Made by a program: the position numbers and the translations under genes. From the NCBI RefSeq assembly GCF_023954335.1, contig NZ_JAMLIE010000003.1, positions 297,001 to 361,000 on the forward strand: a stretch of 64,000 nucleotides of DNA, written 5' to 3'. Shown one piece after another: positions 35,682 to 42,963 of this stretch; within the stretch, counting starts at the first letter, position 1, and each line of letters begins with the position of its first letter. Under the pieces are notes generated by a model that did not search any database, was not told where the DNA came from, and saw nothing but the letters and a program-made list of their open reading frames with translations. The stretch is from Aquamicrobium sp. Its GTDB lineage: Bacteria; Pseudomonadota; Alphaproteobacteria; Rhizobiales; Rhizobiaceae.

Positions 35682-36443
35682 ATGGCTGGTCCCGACACGC
35701 AACAGAAACGACCTGAGGGTCGCGGGAGAGCCGGAGGGGAGGCGGATGCGATGACCATTCACGACACGCGCCTCGCGCACGAGCCGATCGTTCCATGGAT
35801 CGTCTTCCGCGACCAGAGCTGCTGGGACGCGGTGCTGCATCTCGGCCGCAAGGTGGCGTGGCGCGCGGGCGCCGTGATCCAGCGGCCGGAGGACGAGGTC
35901 GCCGGCATCTTCCTGCTGCGCTCCGGCACCATCAAGGTCGCGGCGGCAAGCGCCGGCGGCCTGCAGCGCACCCTGTGGCTGATGGGCGAGGGCTCGGTGC
36001 TCGGCGAGGCGGCACTGTTCGGCCGTCATCCCTACATGCACGAGATCGTTGCGCTGGAGGATTGCACGGCGGTCGAGTTCCCGCGCGCCGTCGTGATGGA
36101 CGCCCTGCTCGCCCATCACCCGGAGGTGAGCGCCGCGCTCCTCTCCAACATGGCCGCCAAGTGTTACATCATGTCCACCCAGGTCGAGGACACCACCTTC
36201 CTGTCGGCCGCACAGCGCCTCGGCCGCTTCCTCTACGGCGTGTGCCTGACGCGCGGCACGCGCCATGTCCGCCTGTCGCACGCCACCATCGCCGACCTGC
36301 TCGGCCTGCATCGCGTCACGGTCAGCAATACGGTGAGCGCGCTGCGCCGCGCCGGCCTGATCGAGGACCGCACCCACGACATCGTCGTCGCCGACATGGC
36401 CCGCCTCGCCGCCTTCACCGGCCAGGCGGCCCCGCCGGCCTGA
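35682..36443 (+). CDS. Crp/Fnr-family transcription regulator
   Basis: 253 residues. A cyclic-nucleotide-binding-type beta domain (about 45-165; IFLLRSGTIKVAAAS, LGEAALFGRHPYMHEIVALEDC) is followed by a winged helix (about 190-240; ATIADLLGLHRVTVSNTVSALRRAGLI). The N-terminal iron-sulfur cysteines of Fnr are absent. An alternative ATG at 35751 also has a good ribosome site and would give 230 residues. It is 58 bases upstream of the tyrosine phenol-lyase gene on the same strand and is probably its regulator. Confidence 0.88.
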   Translation: MAGPDTQQKRPEGRGRAGGEADAMTIHDTRLAHEPIVPWIVFRDQSCWDAVLHLGRKVAWRAGAVIQRPEDEVAGIFLLRSGTIKVAAASAGGLQRTLWLMGEGSVLGEAALFGRHPYMHEIVALEDCTAVEFPRAVVMDALLAHHPEVSAALLSNMAAKCYIMSTQVEDTTFLSAAQRLGRFLYGVCLTRGTRHVRLSHATIADLLGLHRVTVSNTVSALRRAGLIEDRTHDIVVADMARLAAFTGQAAPPA

Positions 36444-36501
36444 GATCCGAAGCAGCCGCCATGCGGGAAGGCCGCGTGGCGCAACCCATGGAAGCACGAC
36501 C

Positions 36502-37884
36502 ATGCAGACGGCCTATCCAGCGGAACCCTACAAGATCAAGGTGGTCGAGTCGATCGCGGTGACGACGCGGGCCGAGCGCGAGCGGTTCATCGCGGACGCC
36601 GGCCACAACACCTTCCTGCTGCGTTCCGATCAATGCACCATCGACCTCCTGACCGACAGCGGCACCACGGCGATGAGCGACCGCCAGTGGGCGGGGATGA
36701 TGCTGGGCGACGAGGCCTATGCCGGCAGCCGCAACTTCCTCCATCTCCAGCAGGTGGTGCGCGACTATTACGGCTTCCGCCACATCGTGCCGACCCATCA
36801 GGGGCGCGGGGCGGAGAATCTCCTGTCGATGATCCTCATCAGGCCCGGCGACTTCGTGCCCGGCAACATGTATTTCACCACCACCCGCGCCCATCAGGAG
36901 CGCAACGGCGCCACCTTCGTCGACATCATCGTCGACGAGGCGCACGATTCCCAGGTTGAGCTCCCGTTCAAGGGCAATGTCGATCTCGCCAAGCTCGAGC
37001 GGCTGATCGACGAGGTCGGTCCGAGCCGCATTCCTTACGTCTGCCTCGCCGTGACGGTGAACCTCGCCGGCGGCCAGCCGGTCAGCATGGAGAACATGCG
37101 CGCGGTCAGCGCGCTGTGCCGCCGCCACGGCATCAGGGTGATGTACGACGCCACGCGCTGCGTCGAGAACGCCTATTTCATCAAGACCCGCGAGGCGGGT
37201 TACGAGGACGTCTCCATCGCCGACATCCTCAAGGAGATGATGTCGTACGCCGACGGCTGCACGATGAGCGGCAAGAAGGACTGCCTCGTCAACATCGGCG
37301 GCTTCCTGTGCATGAACGATGACGAGCTCTACCAGAAGGCGAGCGAGCTGGTGGTGCTGTTCGAGGGCATGCCCTCCTATGGCGGGCTGGCCGGCCGCGA
37401 CATGGAGGCGATGGCGCGCGGCATTATCGAATCGGTCGACTACGCCTACATCCATCACCGCGTCTCGCAATGCCGCTATCTCGCCGACAGGCTGGCGGCG
37501 GCTGGCATTCCGGTGGTCAGGCCGACCGGCGGCCACGCCGTCTTCATCGACGCCGGCGCGTTCCTGCCGCATGTGCCGCAGGACCTTTTCCCGGCGCAGG
37601 CGCTGGCGGCGGCACTGTTCGTCGAGGGCGGCGTGCGCGCCATGGAGCGTGGCATCGTCTCGGCGGGGCGCAACCGCGACACCGGCGACCACCATCGGCC
37701 GAAGCTCGAGCTGGTGCGGCTGACCATCCCGCGCCGCGTCTACACCTACGCCCATCTCGACGCCGTCGCCGACGCCTGCATCCGCCTCCACGAGCGGCGC
37801 GACGAGATCGGCGGGCTGGAGATGGTCTACGAGCCGAAGGTGCTGCGCTTCTTCACCGCGCGCTTCCGGCCGCTGGCGGCCTGA
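36502..37884 (+). CDS. tpl: tyrosine phenol-lyase
   Basis: 460 residues, a PLP beta-eliminating lyase that splits L-tyrosine into phenol, pyruvate and ammonia. It aligns end to end with the Citrobacter enzyme: PLP lysine K259 in SGKKDCLVNIGG, the HQGRGAEN phosphate site, T126 in YFTTTR (Citrobacter T124) and R383 in MERGIVSAGR (Citrobacter R381). T124 and R381 are the known tyrosine-pocket residues that set it apart from tryptophanase. Automated labels may say tryptophanase, but the sequence favours TPL. It is cytosolic, usually a tetramer. A Crp/Fnr regulator precedes it and a terminator hairpin follows. Confidence 0.9.
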   Translation: MQTAYPAEPYKIKVVESIAVTTRAERERFIADAGHNTFLLRSDQCTIDLLTDSGTTAMSDRQWAGMMLGDEAYAGSRNFLHLQQVVRDYYGFRHIVPTHQGRGAENLLSMILIRPGDFVPGNMYFTTTRAHQERNGATFVDIIVDEAHDSQVELPFKGNVDLAKLERLIDEVGPSRIPYVCLAVTVNLAGGQPVSMENMRAVSALCRRHGIRVMYDATRCVENAYFIKTREAGYEDVSIADILKEMMSYADGCTMSGKKDCLVNIGGFLCMNDDELYQKASELVVLFEGMPSYGGLAGRDMEAMARGIIESVDYAYIHHRVSQCRYLADRLAAAGIPVVRPTGGHAVFIDAGAFLPHVPQDLFPAQALAAALFVEGGVRAMERGIVSAGRNRDTGDHHRPKLELVRLTIPRRVYTYAHLDAVADACIRLHERRDEIGGLEMVYEPKVLRFFTARFRPLAA

Positions 37885-37896
37885 GCCCGAAACGCA

Positions 37897-37929
37897 ACGC
37901 CGCGGAAAGGCTTGGAACCCCCGCGGCGT
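37897..37929. terminator. hairpin between tpl and the outer membrane protein gene
   Basis: ACGCCGCGG and CCGCGGCGT form a nine-base stem. The T-run is weak, but the position between two convergent genes fits a shared terminator. Confidence 0.6.
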
Positions 37930-37950
37930 CGTTACCTGAAAGATCGGCCG

Positions 37951-38649
37951 CTACCAGAGATCGTAGCGCAGGCCGACCTTGACCTGATGGTGCTTGGTGC
38001 CCTCGCGGATAGCGAGGCGGTCGACGTCGAGATATTTCGCGTCAGGCGTATGCAGGAACTGGTAGCCGAGATCGACGGAGAGATTATCGGAGATCTTGTA
38101 GCTCGCGCCGGCCATCAGCGCATAGGCGAAGTCGTAGCTGGAGTCGTCGAAGCTCGCCGTCAGCGTGCCGGCCGGGTCGGTCAGCGTCGCCTCGGCCTTG
38201 CTGCGGGAATAGGCCAGGCCGACGCCGGCGCCGACATAGGGCGTGACGCCCATGATGGTCGCGATGTCGTAATAGCCGCTGACGAGGCCGCTCCACGCCT
38301 TGTAGGAGGCCTCGACGTCGAGGGTGCCGTCGTCATACGAGAAGCGGTCGCCGCCGAGATAGTTGACGGTCAGGTCGGCGCGGAAATTGTCGGTGAAGTG
38401 ATAGCCGAAGCCGATGCCGCCGCCGAAACGGTGATGCTTCACCCCCGGGTAGGAGATGTCGTAGACCGGGTCGCCGGCATTGTAGCCGATGTCGCCGCGC
38501 AGATACCAGCCAGAGCCGATCTCGACCGGGACGAACTCGGGAGCCTCTTCCACGAAGATCGGCGGATCGTAATCGGCGGCGAGCGCCGGGGCCAGCGGAA
38601 CGGCCGCGAGGACGGCGCAGACGACGGGCGTGCGGGAGGTCAGGGTCAT
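37951..38649 (-). CDS. outer membrane beta-barrel protein (Omp25/OmpW-like porin family)
   Basis: 232 residues. A signal peptide (about 1-24, ending LAPALAA) precedes an eight-strand barrel pattern: WYLRGDIGY, FGGGIGFGYHFTDNFRADLTV, GVTPYVGAGVGLAYS, and a last strand ending KVGLRYDLW with a terminal aromatic residue as the assembly signal. This is the rhizobial and Brucella outer membrane protein type. A CtrA-type box lies 74 bases upstream of the start. Confidence 0.88.
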   Translation of the reverse strand: MTLTSRTPVVCAVLAAVPLAPALAADYDPPIFVEEAPEFVPVEIGSGWYLRGDIGYNAGDPVYDISYPGVKHHRFGGGIGFGYHFTDNFRADLTVNYLGGDRFSYDDGTLDVEASYKAWSGLVSGYYDIATIMGVTPYVGAGVGLAYSRSKAEATLTDPAGTLTASFDDSSYDFAYALMAGASYKISDNLSVDLGYQFLHTPDAKYLDVDRLAIREGTKHHQVKVGLRYDLW

Positions 38650-38709
38650 GGTTCTACGCTCTCCGGAGGACTTACGGCCGTCATGCCGCCTCTTTCACTC
38701 CAGCCATTG

Positions 38710-38737
38710 TTAACCATGATGGTTAAACCGCGGTTAA
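38710..38737. promoter_or_regulatory. CtrA-type box upstream of the outer membrane protein gene
   Basis: TTAA-ACCGCGG-TTAA (38723-38737) is an exact TTAA-N7-TTAA site, with a further TTAA at 38710. It lies between the divergent outer membrane protein gene and the ElaB-like gene. CtrA is known to affect Omp25-type genes in Brucella; control here is inferred. Confidence 0.6.
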
Positions 38738-38860
38738 GCATAATCGCGCCGGCGAGAAGGCCGTGAACGGAGGAGCCTCCCCCCTCCAGACCGGCCCGGA
38801 TGGAACCTTGCGCCGGGGGTCGCCGTTTCCCCCGCACATCCACGCAAAGGGAGAATTCCA

Positions 38861-39175
38861 ATGGCGTTGTTCTCGGGCCGCAGCAACGGTCACGATCTTC
38901 ACCGCGACATCGAGGCGCTGCGCCGCGAGGTGGCGGCGCTGAGCCGCGCGGCCACCAAGCGCGGCACTGCCGCCTGGCGGGGCGCGAGCGACGAGGCGTC
39001 CGGCCTCTACGACGACGTCGCCGAGCGGATCGGCCACGCCCTGCCCGTCATCCGCCGCCGCGCGCACGATCTCGAGGAGACGATCCGCGACAATCCGGGG
39101 CGTGCCGCGGCGGCCGTCGGCCTCGCCGCGCTCACCATCGCCGCGATGGCGCTCCTGCTCGGCAATCGCCGCTGA
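38861..39175 (+). CDS. ElaB/DUF883-like membrane-anchored protein
   Basis: 104 residues. A helical N-terminal region (HRDIEALRREVAALSRAATK ...) is followed by one C-terminal membrane helix (about 83-100, AAVGLAALTIAAMALLLG) and a basic end. It resembles ElaB/YqjD proteins, which tie ribosomes to the inner membrane in stationary phase; that role is known only in E. coli. An AAAGGGAGA site precedes the ATG. A terminator follows. Confidence 0.75.
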   Translation: MALFSGRSNGHDLHRDIEALRREVAALSRAATKRGTAAWRGASDEASGLYDDVAERIGHALPVIRRRAHDLEETIRDNPGRAAAAVGLAALTIAAMALLLGNRR

Positions 39176-39199
39176 GGCAAAAAGGCAGCGGACAAAAGG

Positions 39200-39227
39200 A
39201 AACGGGCGGCCCGAGCCGCCCGTTTTT
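39200..39227 (+). terminator. terminator after the ElaB-like gene
   Basis: AAACGGGCGGC, a short loop, GCCGCCCGTTTTT. A strong intrinsic terminator. Confidence 0.88.
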
Positions 39228-39304
39228 CGTCCTTGCCGCCGGTCGTTACCGGCTGGCCGATCGCGCGGGCCGGTCCCGGAAGGACCATGCCCGCCGGAGC
39301 GATC

Positions 39305-39559
39305 TCAAGCCTGCTTCACCAGCCTGATGAGCACGAGGAGGATCACCGCGCCGATGGTGGCGTGGATGATGGCCGCGATGATGCCGCTGCCGATGCTGAT
39401 GCCGATGGCGGGGAACAGCCAGCCGGCGATGAACGCGCCGACGATGCCGACGACGATGTTGCCGAGCAGGCCGAAGCCGTAGCCCTTGACGAGCTGGCCG
39501 GCGAGCCAGCCGGCGATCGCGCCGACGATGAGGAAAATAAGCAGACTTTCGATGCCCAT
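39305..39559 (-). CDS. GlsB/YeaQ/YmgE family small membrane protein
   Basis: 84 residues with three to four glycine-rich membrane helices (LLIFLIVGAIAGWLAGQLVKG, GNIVVGIVGAFIAGWLF, and a last helix to KQA). This is the full-length transglycosylase-associated (GlsB/YeaQ) family, often induced by stress; the molecular role is not known. An AGGAGGCG site precedes the ATG. It lies downstream of the chemotaxis receptor gene on the same strand, 86 bases away. Confidence 0.88.
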   Translation of the reverse strand: MGIESLLIFLIVGAIAGWLAGQLVKGYGFGLLGNIVVGIVGAFIAGWLFPAIGISIGSGIIAAIIHATIGAVILLVLIRLVKQA

Positions 39560-39645
39560 ATGAGACGCCTCCTTTTGGGGGTGGTGCGATCATGAACGGG
39601 GATCGGCGCGCTGTCCAGCCGTCCCCGCGCGATTTTGTCGCAGCG

Positions 39646-41274
39646 TCAGAACTCCTCCCACGACTCGTCCGCGGCCGTCTCCGGCCGGGCGGCGAGGGCC
39701 GTTGCGCCGTTGACGCGGGCGACGCCGCGCGGCCCCGACAGCACTGGACCGCCGCCCTGCCGCGCCGGCGCATGGGTCGCCCGGGCCGGCCTTGCGCGCG
39801 GCCGCTCCGTGCCCTCGCCGATGCGGAACCGCTCCAGCTTGGCGGCGAGGTCCACCGCCTCGCCCTTCAGGCGCTGCGTCTCGGCCGAGGTCTCCTCGAC
39901 CATGGCGGCGTTCTTCTGGGTGATCTGGTCCATCTGGCCGACGGCCGTGCTCACCTCGGCGATGCCGCGCGACTGCTCGGCCGCGGCCGAGGCGATGTCG
40001 GTCATCAGGTGGTTGATCTCGTCGATGCGCCCGATCATCCGTCCCAGCGCCTCGCCGGCCGCGCCGACCAGCGACACGCCCGCCTCGACATGGTCCGAGC
40101 TGGTCGAGATCAGCTCCTTGATCTCCTTGGCCGAGCTGGCGCAGCGCTGGGCGAGGCTGCGCACCTCCTGCGCCACCACGGCGAAGCCCCGCCCGGCATC
40201 GCCGGCCCGCGCCGCCTCGACCCCGGCGTTCAGCGCCAGAAGGTTGGTCTGGAAGGCGATCTCGTCGATGACGCCGATGATCGCGGCGATCTCCTCGGAC
40301 GAGGCCTTGATCTTGCCCATCGCCGCTACCGCGTCGGTGACCACCTTCTCCGACTGGGCCGCCTCGGCCTGTGTCGCGCCGACCACGCCCGACGCCTTGC
40401 CGGCATTGTCGGCGGTCAGCCGCACGCTTTCCGACAGTTCGTGCAGCGCCGCCGAGCTTTCCTCGAGGCTCGCCGCCTGCTGCTCGGTGCGCCGCGACAG
40501 GTCGTCGGAGGCGGTGGCGATGCCCTCCGCGCCGGCGACGATGGCGGTCGAGGTGGCGTGGACGTCGGCGATGGCCGCATGCAGCGAGCCGATGGCCGTG
40601 TTGAAGTTGCCGGCCATCGCCACGAACTCGTCCGGCATCCGCGCTGAAAGCCGGCTTTCGAGATTGCCGTCGGCGAGACCGTCGAGCGCGTCGGCGAGCA
40701 GTTGCAGCGCGGCGCGCTGGTCGGCCTCGGCCTTCGCCTTCTCCTCCTCGGTCCGGCGCCGCGCCGCCGCCAGCTCGTCGAGATAGATCGAGACGCCGTA
40801 ATCCATGTCGAGCATCGCCGCCTTGACCACGGTGGCGACGTCGCGGGCGAGGTCCGCGGCGCGCCTGCGCCCTAAGGCCGAGGGCCAGCGCGCGGCGACG
40901 ACCGCGCCGATCAGTTGCTCGAGGATCAGCGCGTAGCCGCCGATGTACCAGCGCGGCTCCAGCCCGAGGCGGGCATGGACCTGCCCGACGACCGACACGC
41001 CCTCGACATAGCGGTTGTCGAATTCGGCGCTGGCGATGATGTTCCAGTGCTTTTCCTGGCGCTTCTTGGCGCTGTCGAGATGCTTCTCGTTGGAGAACAT
41101 GGAATAGGTCTGCGGCGTCACCCGCACCTTGGCGTAGAACCGGTCGAGCGCCGGGTCGATCGATGCGGCGATCACCGCCGCGAGCGAGCGCAACCGCGCC
41201 CGTGCGGCATCGTCGATACCGATGAAGTCGAGCCGCTCGGCGAGGGCGGCCGGGTCGTGTGCCTGATTGGTCAT
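39646..41274 (-). CDS. globin-coupled methyl-accepting chemotaxis protein
   Basis: 542 residues, soluble. An N-terminal protoglobin sensor (about 10-180) carries the likely haem-binding His in RQEKHWNIIASAEF and the RYVEGVSVVGQVHARLGLEPRWY block. A short HAMP-like linker leads to the MCP signalling domain with the hairpin tip EIAFQTNLLALNAGVEAARAG. The C terminus ends SWEEF, which fits the tethering pentapeptide that recruits CheR/CheB. It probably senses oxygen or another haem ligand. No other chemotaxis gene is near. Confidence 0.88.
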   Translation of the reverse strand: MTNQAHDPAALAERLDFIGIDDAARARLRSLAAVIAASIDPALDRFYAKVRVTPQTYSMFSNEKHLDSAKKRQEKHWNIIASAEFDNRYVEGVSVVGQVHARLGLEPRWYIGGYALILEQLIGAVVAARWPSALGRRRAADLARDVATVVKAAMLDMDYGVSIYLDELAAARRRTEEEKAKAEADQRAALQLLADALDGLADGNLESRLSARMPDEFVAMAGNFNTAIGSLHAAIADVHATSTAIVAGAEGIATASDDLSRRTEQQAASLEESSAALHELSESVRLTADNAGKASGVVGATQAEAAQSEKVVTDAVAAMGKIKASSEEIAAIIGVIDEIAFQTNLLALNAGVEAARAGDAGRGFAVVAQEVRSLAQRCASSAKEIKELISTSSDHVEAGVSLVGAAGEALGRMIGRIDEINHLMTDIASAAAEQSRGIAEVSTAVGQMDQITQKNAAMVEETSAETQRLKGEAVDLAAKLERFRIGEGTERPRARPARATHAPARQGGGPVLSGPRGVARVNGATALAARPETAADESWEEF

Positions 41275-41545
41275 GGGTCATCCATTCTGCTGGTGCGATA
41301 TGCGGCCCGCCTGCGGCCCCGTCCGGCCGCGCGGCGTCATTCCTCTCCGGCGCCTCCCGGGCCGGTACTGCATCACGCATACTGGAAGAACATGGATAAT
41401 CATTAGTTGCTTTATAGAAAAATACAACTTCTAATATAGGCCCAAACACCCCGTATCCGGCCGGCCGGGAACGCATGCACATTCCTGCAAGGCAGCCATG
41501 CACGACGTACGGTTGCGTTCATCGGCGACGACTCCTATCTGGGGT
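41275..41545. other. intergenic region upstream of the chemotaxis receptor, AT-rich patch
   Basis: No gene is seen. An AT-rich patch at 41398-41445 stands out in the GC-rich context. On the minus strand TTGTAT, 16 bases, TAATGA could be the promoter of the chemotaxis receptor. On the plus strand TTGCGT (41513-41518), 16 bases, CTATCT (41535-41540) could be the promoter of the small RNA. Confidence 0.4.
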
Positions 41546-41660
41546 GTGTCGGTGATCTACCTCCTCCCGGAAAGCCGACACCAGACGCGGCACCTCCTCC
41601 CCCCTTGGCCGCGTCCCAGAACAACCCGCCGGACCTCCTCCCCCGGCGGGTTTTCTTTTT
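41546..41660 (+). ncRNA. alpha-r14/NfeR1-like trans-acting small RNA
   Basis: Three hairpins follow each other and each shows ACCTCCTCCC in its loop. Hairpin 1 is GTGTCGG/CCGACAC (41546-41581), hairpin 2 GACGCGGC/GCCGCGTC (41584-41615), hairpin 3 AACCCGCCGG/CCGGCGGGTT (41623-41652), followed by TTTTCTTTTT as an intrinsic terminator. Triple anti-Shine-Dalgarno loops are the hallmark of the alphaproteobacterial alpha-r14 family (NfeR1 in Sinorhizobium, about 123 nt), which base-pairs with ribosome sites of transporter mRNAs. No open reading frame uses this stretch. The 5' end is estimated from hairpin 1 and a likely -10 at 41535-41540. Confidence 0.87.
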
Positions 41661-41766
41661 CTCCCGATGTGGCGCCGGATCGCCGCCGGCCCACCCGACC
41701 ATTCTTCCCGCGCGGCGCCGCATGCCGGCTAAACCGACATCGAGCGGTAACAGAACCGACAGAAAA

Positions 41767-41785
41767 CTGTCATCCAACTGTTACA
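41767..41785 (+). promoter_or_regulatory. Pho box upstream of pstS
   Basis: CTGTCATCCAA is followed directly by CTGTTACA, two PhoB half-sites with 11-base spacing; a weaker CCGACAG-like unit precedes them. It lies about 70 bases before pstS. PhoB, encoded at the end of this same operon, would activate under phosphate starvation. Confidence 0.85.
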
Positions 41786-41852
41786 CGGAGCCCTTATTGC
41801 CGCTTCCGACGCAAGCGCGTCGACGGAATTTTCCGAACAGGAGTAGGCTCCA

Positions 41853-42893
41853 ATGAACAAGTTCTTCCTCACCGTATCGACTGCCGCCATCGCCCTCGCG
41901 ATCCAGTCGGGCGCCGCCCTCGCCCAGTCGCGCGACACCATCCAGATCGCCGGCTCGTCGACCGTCCTGCCCTTCGCCTCGATCGTGGCCGAGGAGTTCG
42001 GCAACGCCTTCCCCGAGTTCAAGACCCCGGTCGTCGGTTCGGGCGGCTCGTCGGGCGGTCTGCGCCAGTTCTGCGGCGGCGTCGGCGAGAACACCATCGA
42101 CATCGCCAACGCCTCGCGCCGCATCCGCGCCGCCGAGGTCGAGGCCTGCAACGCCGCCGGCGTCAAGGACATCCGCGAAGTCCAGATCGGCTATGACGGC
42201 ATCGTCTTCGCCACCAGCGCCACCAAGGGCGACTTCGCGCTCGAGCCGGTCCACGTCTTCAAGGCCATCGCCGCCCAGGTCGCCGTCGACGGCAAGCTGG
42301 TCGACAACCCCTACAAGAGCTGGAACGAGATCGACGCCTCGCTGCCCGACCAGCCGATCGCGCTGGCGATCCCGGCCTCGAACCACGGCACCCGCGAAGT
42401 GTTCGAGGAGCGCGTGATCGCCACCGGCGCCAAGGAAGCCGGCCTGCCGGAGCTGTCCAAGGAAGACCATGAGAAGGTCCTGAAGAACTTCCGCCAGGAC
42501 GTCGTGGTCGAGATCGCCGGCGACTACACCGAGACGCTCGCCCGTCTCCAGGCCAACCCCGATACCGTCGGCGTCTTCGGCCTCTCCTTCTACGACCAGA
42601 ACCGCGACACGCTGAAGGTCGCCACGATCTCCGGCATCACCCCCTCGCTCGACACCATCGCCAAGGGCGAGTACCCGGTTTCGCGCCCGCTCTACTTCTA
42701 CGTCAAGGGCGAGCACATCGGCGTCGTCCCCGGCATCGCCGAATATGTCGAGTTCTTCCTCTCCGACCAGATGGCCGGTCTCGGCGGCACGCTCGAGAGC
42801 GCCGGCCTGATCCCGGCCCCGGCCGAGGAGACCGCCGAGGTCCTGGCCGCCTTCCAGGAAGGCAAGGCCCTGACCGCCGCGGACCTGAAGTAA
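41853..42893 (+). CDS. pstS: phosphate ABC transporter, substrate-binding protein
   Basis: 346 residues. A signal peptide (about 1-25, ending GAALAQS) leads to a periplasmic phosphate-binding protein with IQIAGSSTVLPFASIVAEEF and GSGGSSGGLRQFCGG, the phosphate-contact loops. The C-terminal part (GEYPVSRPLYFYVKGEH) is typical of PstS. It is preceded by a Pho box and followed by pstC, pstA, pstB, phoU and phoB in one direction. Confidence 0.94.
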   Translation: MNKFFLTVSTAAIALAIQSGAALAQSRDTIQIAGSSTVLPFASIVAEEFGNAFPEFKTPVVGSGGSSGGLRQFCGGVGENTIDIANASRRIRAAEVEACNAAGVKDIREVQIGYDGIVFATSATKGDFALEPVHVFKAIAAQVAVDGKLVDNPYKSWNEIDASLPDQPIALAIPASNHGTREVFEERVIATGAKEAGLPELSKEDHEKVLKNFRQDVVVEIAGDYTETLARLQANPDTVGVFGLSFYDQNRDTLKVATISGITPSLDTIAKGEYPVSRPLYFYVKGEHIGVVPGIAEYVEFFLSDQMAGLGGTLESAGLIPAPAEETAEVLAAFQEGKALTAADLK

Positions 42894-42963
42894 GGGTTTC
42901 ATCCCGATGGGGCGGGCCGGCGCCAGCCGGTCCGCTCCCCTTTCTCGTTGGGGACCCTCGCCC

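Noticed and set aside
36502..37884. Tryptophanase
   Set aside because: Pocket residues T126 and R383 and end-to-end similarity favour tyrosine phenol-lyase.
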